The notes under the pieces are model-generated. The model searched no databases. It was not told the DNA's origin and saw nothing but the letters and a program-made list of their open reading frames with translations. From a virus, in the IMG/VR virus record IMGVR_UViG_3300046507_000747, positions 1 to 64,000 of that record: a stretch of DNA of 64,000 bases. One strand, 5' to 3'. The translations under genes and the position numbers were made by a program. Positions 15,136 through 21,732 of this stretch are shown one piece after another (position 1 is the stretch's first letter; every line of letters begins with the position of its first letter).

Positions 15136-15230
15136 CGCTCCACCCGGCATGACGGGGCACCCGCGCCCGACGGCGGGCGCGGGTGCCCCTCCCGCACCTC
15201 TACCGCAGCCACTCCGACAGGAGACGCCCA

Positions 15231-16127
15231 ATGCCTCTCTCCGACCTGGTGGAAGATGTACCCGACCTCCTGGCCGCCTGGCCCGCCAAGCCTCGCGTCC
15301 ACCACCACGACCCCAGCGCCTTCCGCGACCTGCTCACCCTCAACGAGGCCAACGACCTGATCGACAGCGAGTGCATCCCCGCGCACAACGTCGTCCTCGT
15401 CGCGCCCGACGGCACCCTCGTCGACCGCCGCTCCTTCGTCGCGGGCGACATGCCCCACCCCGGCACCCTGCGAGCCCACCTCGACAACGGCGGCACCGTC
15501 TCCCTGCGCAAGCTGGAGAACATGCGCCCGCCCCTGTCCCGCCTGCGGGCCGACATCCAGGCCGAAACGGGCTGCCGCACCCACATCAACGCCTACATGA
15601 CCCCACCCGGCTGCCAGGGCTTCCGCTACCACTACGACCCCTACGTCACCCTCATCGTCCAGCTTGCCGGACGCAAGACATGGCCGGTACACGAGCCGTT
15701 CGTCGAGAACCCCGTACGCGAATGGGGCAACTTCATCACCCGAGGCTTCACCAACGAAGAGCACCACTTCCTCGCCAACACGCCTCCGGCCGCCAGCTAT
15801 ACCCTCGCCCCCGGCGACGTGCTCTGGCTGCCTCGGGCCTACGTGCACTCCCCCTACACCGAGGGCGACGAGACGTCCCTGCACCTGACCTTCGCCCTGG
15901 CCGCGCGCACCTTCCACTGGCTGGCGCAGCAGATGGTCGACGAGGCTCTCGCCCACGCCCTGGCGGACCCTGCCCTGCGCGAGGAAATCACCCCCTCCAG
16001 CCTGCTGGCCGACCCGGCCCCGGCGATGGACCGCATGCGCGAGTACCTCGTCGGCGCGCTGCATCTGGTGACGACGGACGACGAAATGTTGCCCATTGTC
16101 CGCAACGCAGTCCTGGCGACGGACTAG
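15231..16127 (+). CDS. JmjC / cupin-like Fe(II)- and 2-oxoglutarate-dependent oxygenase
   Basis: A 298-aa protein; the ATG at 15231 follows AGGAGACGCCCA. The metal-binding HxD is in FRYHYDPYVTLIVQLAGRKT (about residue 131), and the distal His is in WLPRAYVHSPYTEG (about residue 208). GRKTW and LHLTF fit the Cupin_4/RoxA-MINA53 family, which hydroxylates ribosomal or other proteins; members also act on natural-product peptides. The downstream helical region LAQQMVDEALAHAL resembles the dimerisation part of that family. Its genomic partners are a DUF397-like protein and an unknown protein. Confidence 0.82.
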   Translation: MPLSDLVEDVPDLLAAWPAKPRVHHHDPSAFRDLLTLNEANDLIDSECIPAHNVVLVAPDGTLVDRRSFVAGDMPHPGTLRAHLDNGGTVSLRKLENMRPPLSRLRADIQAETGCRTHINAYMTPPGCQGFRYHYDPYVTLIVQLAGRKTWPVHEPFVENPVREWGNFITRGFTNEEHHFLANTPPAASYTLAPGDVLWLPRAYVHSPYTEGDETSLHLTFALAARTFHWLAQQMVDEALAHALADPALREEITPSSLLADPAPAMDRMREYLVGALHLVTTDDEMLPIVRNAVLATD

Positions 16128-16136
16128 CCTGCTGCC

Positions 16137-16532
16137 GTGAAGCACTGGCATGCCTACTCGTACACCGGCCGTACCTACACGGACGCGATGATCCGGCAGA
16201 AGAAGGTCCCAGACAGCTACCCGCCGATCGAGATCAAGCACTGGCTGTCGAAACCTCGCAAGCACGTGGTGGAGACCTTCACCGAGATCGCTCCGATGCT
16301 CGCGTGGCTGGAGAGCGAGATGACCCCGATGCCGCCCCGGGACGAAGAGTTCTTCCCTCTGAAGGAGCGTCTGGAGTACTCGCGCCAGTGGCTGTCGCTG
16401 GGGGATGACGTGGTGTACGGCTACTACTCGGTGGGGGCGGGGCCGTGGGTGTCCCGTGCGCTGATCTTCTGCCCCCGGCGCAAGATGACTCCCCATGAGG
16501 AGCCGCCTCCCCCCTGTCCCCTGGGCACGTAG
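16137..16532 (+). CDS. Hypothetical protein, 131 aa
   Basis: The GTG at 16137 lies 9 bases after the oxygenase stop, so the two are probably co-transcribed. There are many aromatic and charged residues (MKHWHAYSYTGRTYTDAM, YSRQWLSLGDDVVYGYYS), no Cys pairs and a proline-rich tail. No family was recognised. A strong terminator follows at 16544. Confidence 0.65.
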   Translation: MKHWHAYSYTGRTYTDAMIRQKKVPDSYPPIEIKHWLSKPRKHVVETFTEIAPMLAWLESEMTPMPPRDEEFFPLKERLEYSRQWLSLGDDVVYGYYSVGAGPWVSRALIFCPRRKMTPHEEPPPPCPLGT

Positions 16533-16543
16533 CCCCCTCAGGC

Positions 16544-16587
16544 GACCCCGCCCGTGCGTCTCATCCCCGTGGCGCATGGGCGGGGTC
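16544..16587 (+). terminator. Hairpin terminator with T tract
   Basis: GACCCCGCCC pairs with GGGCGGGGTC and TTT follows. It closes the DUF397-like/oxygenase operon and may also serve the minus-strand gene ending at 16683. Confidence 0.75.
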
Positions 16588-16682
16588 TTTCGTGTGTGCA
16601 TAGAGAGGCGGGACCCGGGTACGCGCTCCCCAGGTCCCGCCGACTTCTCCCCTCCCCCCCCCGGAGTTGCCCGGCGGGACCG

Positions 16683-17111
16683 TCAAGCCTGTCCCGGCGG
16701 CTCGGGCATCGTGAAGGCGCCCATGCCCTTGATGGCGTCCTCGTGCCAGGTCCGGCGCTGGGGGCCGTTGGCCTGGATGAGCGCGACGACCTCGGCGAAC
16801 CACTGAGCCGGGGTGAGGATGGCCTTGCCTTCGCCGCACAGCCAGCAGACGGGTGTGCCGGGGGCGCCCATGTGGCGGGCGATGCTGCCCCACCAGCCGA
16901 GGGCGACGGCGCGGGCGCACTCGCTGCAGGCGACCAGCTCTTGGCCGTCAGGGGGGTCTGTGACGAGGGCGCCGTCCTTGGCCACGAGGGCGCCGGTGCC
17001 GAGGTCGATCACGGGGCCGTCGCCGCGCGCGCTCATCCGGCGCAGGGCGTCCTGCAGCTCGGGCGGGAGGTCGTCGAGGTCGAGGGGCTCGTCTGGCTCG
17101 GTGCTTCGCAT
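16683..17111 (-). CDS. Zinc-finger-like hypothetical protein, 142 aa
   Basis: The ATG at 17111 has no ribosome site but a TACGCT -10-like box 7 bases upstream, so the message may be leaderless; longer in-frame starts are less coding-like. The acidic N-terminus EPLDLDDLPPELQDAL is followed by ACSECARAVA and VCWLCGEGKAIL, two CxxC pairs for a probable zinc site. No family was recognised. It diverges from the recombinase-like gene at 17417, with a 19-bp inverted repeat between them. Confidence 0.6.
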   Translation of the reverse strand: MRSTEPDEPLDLDDLPPELQDALRRMSARGDGPVIDLGTGALVAKDGALVTDPPDGQELVACSECARAVALGWWGSIARHMGAPGTPVCWLCGEGKAILTPAQWFAEVVALIQANGPQRRTWHEDAIKGMGAFTMPEPPGQA

Positions 17112-17256
17112 GTGGGGGAGCGTAGCGAAACGGGGCGCGGCGCTGCTGGCCTTCGCTGTGGCGGCCGTGGCAGGATCGGGGTATCCGCCAGCGGCCCGCC
17201 AGCCGCCGAACCCTCCTGCAGCACCCCAGGCCATCCGGCGTTCCCACCCTCTTGAG

Positions 17257-17383
17257 CAACCTTACAAAACCTCGCGCAGGCCCACCCACCGGCCGGTGGC
17301 TGAGGTAGAAACGCGAAGTGCGGGACGGCGCCGCGCGCGCTTTCCCCTAGTGGGTGGTGGCCTTGCGAGGTTTTGTAAGGTTG
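17257..17383. repeat. 19-bp perfect inverted repeat, 89-bp spacer
   Basis: The left arm at 17257-17275 (CAACCTTACAAAACCTCGC) is the exact reverse complement of 17365-17383. It fills the divergent promoter region of the genes at 17111 and 17417, and the right arm overlaps a TTGACC -35-like box. It could be a paired operator, a looped repressor site or recombination half-sites. Confidence 0.7.
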
Positions 17384-17416
17384 ACCTCTCGGGCAGGGAC
17401 GGCAGGATGAGGAGGT

Positions 17417-18280
17417 GTGGATCCCTTGACGCTGCTCGACGACTGGCTGGCCAACGCGCCCCTGCGCCCCTCGACACAGATCGAGTACCGGCGCGAGGTC
17501 AAGCGCTGGCTCACGTGGTGCGCCTCCCGGCGCCCGCAGGCCGTCGACCCCTACCACGTCGGCCCCGAGCACGTCGCCCGCTGGGCCTACGAGGACCACC
17601 TGCGGTACTACTTCGGCGACGTCCCCTTCACCGGCCCCGAAGCCCTCGACGTCCTCGTCGCCGAATACCCCGAGGTCGCCAAAAGCCACGACCGGCGCAT
17701 CACCGCCCTCGTCCAGTACTACGAAGCAGCCCAGGACCGGGGCCTGGTCCTCACTCCCCCGCACCTGTACGACCTGCGCTCCGGCATCGACCGCGACACC
17801 GGCACACCCCAACGCCTCGACGCCCGCGAACGCGCCGCCTTCCTCAAGGCCGTCGGCGCCTGGGGCCCCCACCGCAGCCAGCACCACCAGCGCGACCAGC
17901 TCCTCGCCTACCTCCTGCTCGCCGGGCTCCGCCCCGCACAGGCCGTACGCCTCGACATGCGCCTCATGAACGAACAGCCCGACGGCAGCTGGCACTGCCG
18001 CGTCCCCGACGACCACGACGGCCCCGGCCGCCCGATGGACCTCGACCCCCTCGTCGGCGACGCCATCCGCGACTACCTCCCCCACCGACCCACCCCCAAG
18101 CCCGGCGAATGGGCCCTGCTCCTCTCCCGCACCGGCCGCCCCCTCTACAGCCGCTTCCCCAACGAACTCGTCCGCGCCATCGCCGACACCAACTCACGCC
18201 TCGCCCAACGCCCCCGCCCCGTCACCGCCGACGCCGTCGCCCACACCGGCCTGTTCGACGAACCCCAGGAGAACCCGTGA
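17417..18280 (+). CDS. Tyrosine-recombinase-like protein without its C-terminal catalytic boxes
   Basis: A 287-aa protein; the GTG at 17417 follows GAGGAGGT. The core-binding domain (RPSTQIEYRREVKRWLTWCA) and the first catalytic region (LLLAGLRPAQAVRLD) are recognisable. After about residue 250, where HxxR and the Tyr nucleophile should be, the chain ends PVTADAVAHTGLFDEPQENP. It therefore looks catalytically dead, perhaps a DNA-binding relic or a regulator. The stop overlaps the next gene by GTGA, so the end is not a recent frameshift within an otherwise open frame. Confidence 0.7.
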   Translation: MDPLTLLDDWLANAPLRPSTQIEYRREVKRWLTWCASRRPQAVDPYHVGPEHVARWAYEDHLRYYFGDVPFTGPEALDVLVAEYPEVAKSHDRRITALVQYYEAAQDRGLVLTPPHLYDLRSGIDRDTGTPQRLDARERAAFLKAVGAWGPHRSQHHQRDQLLAYLLLAGLRPAQAVRLDMRLMNEQPDGSWHCRVPDDHDGPGRPMDLDPLVGDAIRDYLPHRPTPKPGEWALLLSRTGRPLYSRFPNELVRAIADTNSRLAQRPRPVTADAVAHTGLFDEPQENP

Positions 18281-18606
18281 CCACCACGCCCGAAGACCTC
18301 GCCGCAGAGAACGCCCGCCTGCGCAGCGAGCTGGAGGCCGCCCAGGCCCTCGCCGCCGACGCCACCGAGTACCGCGTCCCCGTCCCCGAGAACGGCGGTG
18401 AGGAGCTGCTCGTGCGGCGCCAGGCGCTCGTGCACGGCCCCGGCTGGGCCGTGAGCACCATGGCCCGGGGCGGCGGCCGGGCCTGGACCACCGAAGGCTG
18501 GCAGGAAGGCATCAGCGCCCTGTCCGTCGACCGGCTGTTCTGCTGGCCCGATCCCGCCACCGCCATCAGCGAAGCACGCCGCGCGCTGGCCGAGGTGCTT
18601 CAATAG
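18277..18606 (+). CDS. Hypothetical protein with N-terminal coiled coil, 109 aa
   Basis: GTG 18277 in a GTGA overlap with the recombinase-like gene. A heptad-like helix EDLAAENARLRSELEAAQALA is followed by a compact domain EYRVPVPENGGEELLVRR and AWTTEGWQEGISALSVDRLFCW. No family was recognised. Translation coupling suggests it works with, or is regulated alongside, the recombinase-like protein. Confidence 0.65.
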   Translation: MTTTPEDLAAENARLRSELEAAQALAADATEYRVPVPENGGEELLVRRQALVHGPGWAVSTMARGGGRAWTTEGWQEGISALSVDRLFCWPDPATAISEARRALAEVLQ

Positions 18607-18654
18607 CCTCCACACCGGGCCGGGGAGGTCCCGGGCAGGAGGGGTGGGGAACTC

Positions 18655-19011
18655 ATGCGCAGAGTGGGCCTGTTGCTGGCGGCCGTCGCCACGGTGTGCG
18701 CCGCCACGGCGTGCAGCAGCGGTTCGGGTGACGGCAGCAGCAAGGACGCGTCGGTCTCGTACGGGGCGCAGTCCTGCTCGGACTGGACGGGACGCCTGGG
18801 GGACAGTGAGCGCTGGGATGCGGCCGAGGAGCTGCTGACCAGTGCCAAGGGGACCGACGGCACCGAGGGTGACCGGGCTCCGGCGACGAGCAGTATCGAG
18901 GCGTTCGAGAAGGGGCTGACCGACTCGTGCGACCGGGGCTCCAGTGATGACCTGCTCGCCACGGTGGCCGACGACCTGTACTCCTCGGACCGGGCGTTCT
19001 ACAGCTACTGA
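18655..19011 (+). CDS. Small putative lipoprotein, 118 aa
   Basis: The ATG at 18655 follows AGGAGGGGTGGGGAACTC. The signal peptide MRRVGLLLAAVATVCAATAC ends in a lipobox-like ATAC (Cys about residue 20), so it should be lipidated outside the membrane. The exported part is short, Ser/Asp-rich and has Cys in QSCSDW and DSCDRG that may pair. Temperate phages carry such lipoproteins for superinfection exclusion, but that is only a guess here. Confidence 0.75.
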   Translation: MRRVGLLLAAVATVCAATACSSGSGDGSSKDASVSYGAQSCSDWTGRLGDSERWDAAEELLTSAKGTDGTEGDRAPATSSIEAFEKGLTDSCDRGSSDDLLATVADDLYSSDRAFYSY

Positions 19012-19017
19012 GACGTG

Positions 19018-19057
19018 AGCAGGGCCCGGGTGAGCCGTCACGCTCATCCGGGCCCTG
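19018..19057 (+). terminator. Long hairpin terminator between converging genes
   Basis: AGCAGGGCCCGGGTGAG pairs, with one G-T wobble, to CTCATCCGGGCCCTGCT, followed by GGTTTC. Confidence 0.75.
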
Positions 19058-19101
19058 CTGGTTTCACTCTATCGGCCTAGCTCAGAAAATGTCTGGGGTG
19101 G

Positions 19102-20139
19102 TCAGGGGGTGGTCGTCTTGGCGGCCTTGCGCAGGCGGGAGGCGTAGGTCTCATCGACGTTGAGGAGTTCGCCGAGGAGCTTGTTGGTGATCTTGATGTC
19201 GTACGGGCTGGAGAGGGTCTCGACGTCGGCGACGTACTGGGCGGCCACGTCGAAGGGGCGGCCGTCGGCCGGGGCGGTGGGCAGGAGGCGCAGGAAGGCG
19301 TTCAGCTCGTCGTCCGGGACGATCTCGCGGCGGGAGTCCCGGTAGACGGTGGTGGTGATCTTCGGGAGGGGCTTGGCGGCGGGCAGGAGGCTGTCGGCGG
19401 TGAAGAGGGCGGTCGCGCCGCAGATCTCGTGCCGCTTGTGCGCCGGGGTGGGCGCGGCCGGGGCGTCGGTGGTGAGGTAGCCCTCCCAGGCGCGCGGGAC
19501 GTTCCGGCCCTTGTCCTTGCGGCGGTTGGCCTCGGTGCGGATGACGTAGTCCTGGGGCTTCTCCCAGAGCTTCACCAGGCGCCAGACGGTGAAGGTGCTG
19601 AAGGGGGCCAGCAGCCACCAGGCCAGGCGGATGACCGGGAGCGGGGCGGGGCGCAGTCCGGCGGCGATCTGAGCGGCGCGGCGGGCGGCCTTGGCGTCGC
19701 GCAGGCGGCCTCGCAGCATCATCTCGTGGCCGAGGATCCAGACGGCCGGTGCCATGCCGTGGAAGCCGACGGCGGTGGGGTGGGGCCAGGCGGCGCGCAG
19801 CTGCAGGCCGAAGGTGGCCATGGAGAAGGCGGCGACGATGAGGCGGATGCCCCAGGCGGAGCGGCCTGCCTTGATCTCGGCGACGGCCTTGCGGGAGTAG
19901 GCGAGGATCGCGACGTCGGCGAGGGCGGCGGCGACGGCGGCCTGGTGGTTGGTGTAGCCGACGGCGACGGCGAGGTCGTAGAGGGTCTGGTAGCCGAGGT
20001 AGAAGCCGCCGAGGGCCAGGAGGTAGATGAGGCCGTCAGTGGTGAGCTTGTCCCAGTCGGCCTGGGCGGCGCGGGTTCTCCAGGTGGTCCCGCTGCGGGA
20101 CATCGCGGCTTTGGTCACGGTAGGCTGGGTGGCAGACAT
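19102..20139 (-). CDS. DUF2637-type membrane protein, 345 aa
   Basis: The ATG at 20139 follows AGGAGCACGAGGGAAC. Four hydrophobic segments occupy about residues 35-175: GLIYLLALGGFYLGYQTLYD, AAVAAALADVAILAYS, WGIRLIVAAFSMATFGLQL and APAVWILGHEMML. A cytoplasmic C-terminal region follows, ending ITNKLLGELLNVDETYASRLRKA. This is the DUF2637 layout common on Streptomyces plasmids and integrative elements, where members are linked to transfer or spread. A conjugal translocase is not present, so its job here is unknown. The leader holds GGGAAATCCG at 20170-20179. Confidence 0.72.
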   Translation of the reverse strand: MSATQPTVTKAAMSRSGTTWRTRAAQADWDKLTTDGLIYLLALGGFYLGYQTLYDLAVAVGYTNHQAAVAAALADVAILAYSRKAVAEIKAGRSAWGIRLIVAAFSMATFGLQLRAAWPHPTAVGFHGMAPAVWILGHEMMLRGRLRDAKAARRAAQIAAGLRPAPLPVIRLAWWLLAPFSTFTVWRLVKLWEKPQDYVIRTEANRRKDKGRNVPRAWEGYLTTDAPAAPTPAHKRHEICGATALFTADSLLPAAKPLPKITTTVYRDSRREIVPDDELNAFLRLLPTAPADGRPFDVAAQYVADVETLSSPYDIKITNKLLGELLNVDETYASRLRKAAKTTTP

Positions 20140-20252
20140 GTTCCCTCGTGCTCCTGTGTTCCTTTAGGCGGGAAATCCGGGGCGATGGCCGTGTCGCTGC
20201 AGCGCCTCCGATGGGGTCCGTAACGGGGACTTTGTCGGGGGCGCTGTTTCGT

Positions 20253-20777
20253 TCAGCTGGCCTTGGCCTGGATGGTGTGGCCTTCGATGGCGGGCTTGGT
20301 GCGCTCGTGGATGGCCTGGTACAGCTCCTCGCGCTGTTCGGCGGGGGCCTGGATCATCGCGTAGAGCGGCTCGACGAGGTCACGCATGCCCTGCAGGACT
20401 TCCGGGCTCATGTACGCGGGGACGTCTTCGGGTTCCAGGTCCCTGGTGCGGGAGCGCCAGTTCAGCTTGGCGAGGTCGATGTCGCGCCTGCTCTTGAGGA
20501 TGCGGTTGAACTGGGCGCGCCACTTGTCGAATCCCCGGCCCTGGGCGCGCATGGTGTGGGTGGCGGTCTGGCCCTCGGCGAGGGTGAGTTCCGATCCGTC
20601 GAGGACGAGGTCTTCCAGGAAGCGGTCGACCTGCAGGAGCCGGGCGCGGAGCTTGCCCACCTCGTGGAGGGCGATCATGGCCGGAGTCATGGGGACCTCG
20701 GTCATGTCGACGTTGAACGGGTCCGGGTCGCTCGTCCTGCGCCCGCCCTGCGGGGGCGTCTTGCTGGCGGCGGACAT
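20253..20777 (-). CDS. Hypothetical helical protein, 174 aa
   Basis: The ATG at 20777 has AGAGGAGGCGCC upstream; the 23-codon extension runs into promoter E and is rejected. After a disordered start come predicted helices LHEVGKLRARLLQVDRFLEDL and FDKWRAQFNRILKSRRDIDL, and a C-terminal helical region rich in Glu/Gln. No motif is recognisable. It is the first gene behind promoter E. Confidence 0.68.
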   Translation of the reverse strand: MSAASKTPPQGGRRTSDPDPFNVDMTEVPMTPAMIALHEVGKLRARLLQVDRFLEDLVLDGSELTLAEGQTATHTMRAQGRGFDKWRAQFNRILKSRRDIDLAKLNWRSRTRDLEPEDVPAYMSPEVLQGMRDLVEPLYAMIQAPAEQREELYQAIHERTKPAIEGHTIQAKAS

Positions 20778-20807
20778 GGCGCCTCCTCTGTTTGTGGCGG
20801 TCAAACG

Positions 20808-20860
20808 GAACACCCCCACTCTATAGCAACTATTGGCGCGCTGCAAGAGTGGGGGTGTTC
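20808..20860 (-). terminator. 14-bp inverted repeat enclosing promoter E
   Basis: GAACACCCCCACTC (20808-20821) is the exact reverse complement of 20847-20860, with a 25-base loop. It follows the stop of the gene at 20876 and so can act as its terminator, while the loop and left arm carry the next promoter. Confidence 0.5.
20818..20846 (-). promoter_or_regulatory. Dyad promoter E
   Basis: Minus strand: TTGCAG, 17 bases, TAGAGT, with the weaker dyad GCGCCAATAGTTGC in the spacer. It drives the gene starting at 20777 and is the only family member found outside 1-7 kb. Confidence 0.6.
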
Positions 20861-20875
20861 GGCCCAGGTCAGAGG

Positions 20876-21694
20876 CTACTTCTGCTTGGTCTCCTCGACG
20901 AGGTTGAGGATGCTGGCCACGACCTGGACCGGGGCCTTGTTGCCGTCGTGGACCAGCTCGTCGACCTGGTTACGGAAGTCGCGCAGCGTCGTAACATCCT
21001 TCTCCAGGTCGGCCGCGTCACCGCTCGTGGCCTTGAAGGCGTTGAGCAGCTCGCTCAGCGGCGCGGCCACCGAGACGGGCAGGCCGGAGAGGTCGACCAG
21101 CGGCTCCTGCTTCTTCACCGGCTCGGCCGCGCGGGGGGCGGGCACCGGGGCGGTGTCGGCAGCGGCCTTCTTCGCCGGGGCCGGGGTGGTCTTCTTCGCC
21201 GGGGCCTTCTTGGCGGCCTTCTTCGCGGCCGTCGCCGTCCGCTTGCGGATGGCCTCGGGGCTGGTGCCCGCGATGCCGTGCTTCCTGCTGCGGTGGACGG
21301 CCAGCGCCGGGGGGTGCGTGGTGTTGAAGGGGTCCTTGACGTCCGGGTCCGCCTCGCACTCCGGGCAGACGCGCACCGGCTTGCCGTCCTGCTGGGCGGG
21401 AGCCTGCTTCTCCGGCTCCGGCTTCGGATCCGCCTTGCCCTGTGCGCGCTCGTGCGCGGCCAGCGCCGAGAGGAAGCCCCTGTCGGAGAGCACCTTCTGC
21501 AGCTGCGGCGGCGCCCAGCGGTTGGTCAGGGGCAGGACGATCTGCTGGCCCTTCTTCACGTTCGCGCCGGGCGGCGTCAGCTTGACGCTGGTGTCGCTGC
21601 AGACCACGTCCCAGCCCATGTCGTCGGCGTCATCCATGACGCTCTGGTAGTGGCTGGGCAGAGCCTTGGTGGCGGTGGTGGTGGCGGTGCTCAT
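20876..21694 (-). CDS. Lys/Ala-rich, probable DNA-binding protein, 272 aa
   Basis: The ATG at 21694 follows CAGGAGAACAGCTCGA. The N-terminal domain contains GWDVVCSDTSVKLTPPG and KKGQQIVLPLTN, a small beta fold. CPECEADPDVKDP followed by ALAVHRSRKHG has a C2H2-like zinc pattern. AKKAAKKAPAKKTTPAPAKK (about residue 157 on) resembles the basic tails of actinobacterial HU/histone-like proteins. A C-terminal helical domain ends in VVASILNLVEETKQK. DNA or virion-chromatin binding is likely but inferred. Confidence 0.68.
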   Translation of the reverse strand: MSTATTTATKALPSHYQSVMDDADDMGWDVVCSDTSVKLTPPGANVKKGQQIVLPLTNRWAPPQLQKVLSDRGFLSALAAHERAQGKADPKPEPEKQAPAQQDGKPVRVCPECEADPDVKDPFNTTHPPALAVHRSRKHGIAGTSPEAIRKRTATAAKKAAKKAPAKKTTPAPAKKAAADTAPVPAPRAAEPVKKQEPLVDLSGLPVSVAAPLSELLNAFKATSGDAADLEKDVTTLRDFRNQVDELVHDGNKAPVQVVASILNLVEETKQK

Positions 21695-21732
21695 TCGAGC
21701 TGTTCTCCTGACTGCTCCGGTCTGGCGGGACT

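Noticed and set aside
19064-19070. ACTCTA (-10-like) near the end of the DUF2637 gene
   Set aside because: No dyad and no -35 at the right spacing; it lies in a convergent terminator region.
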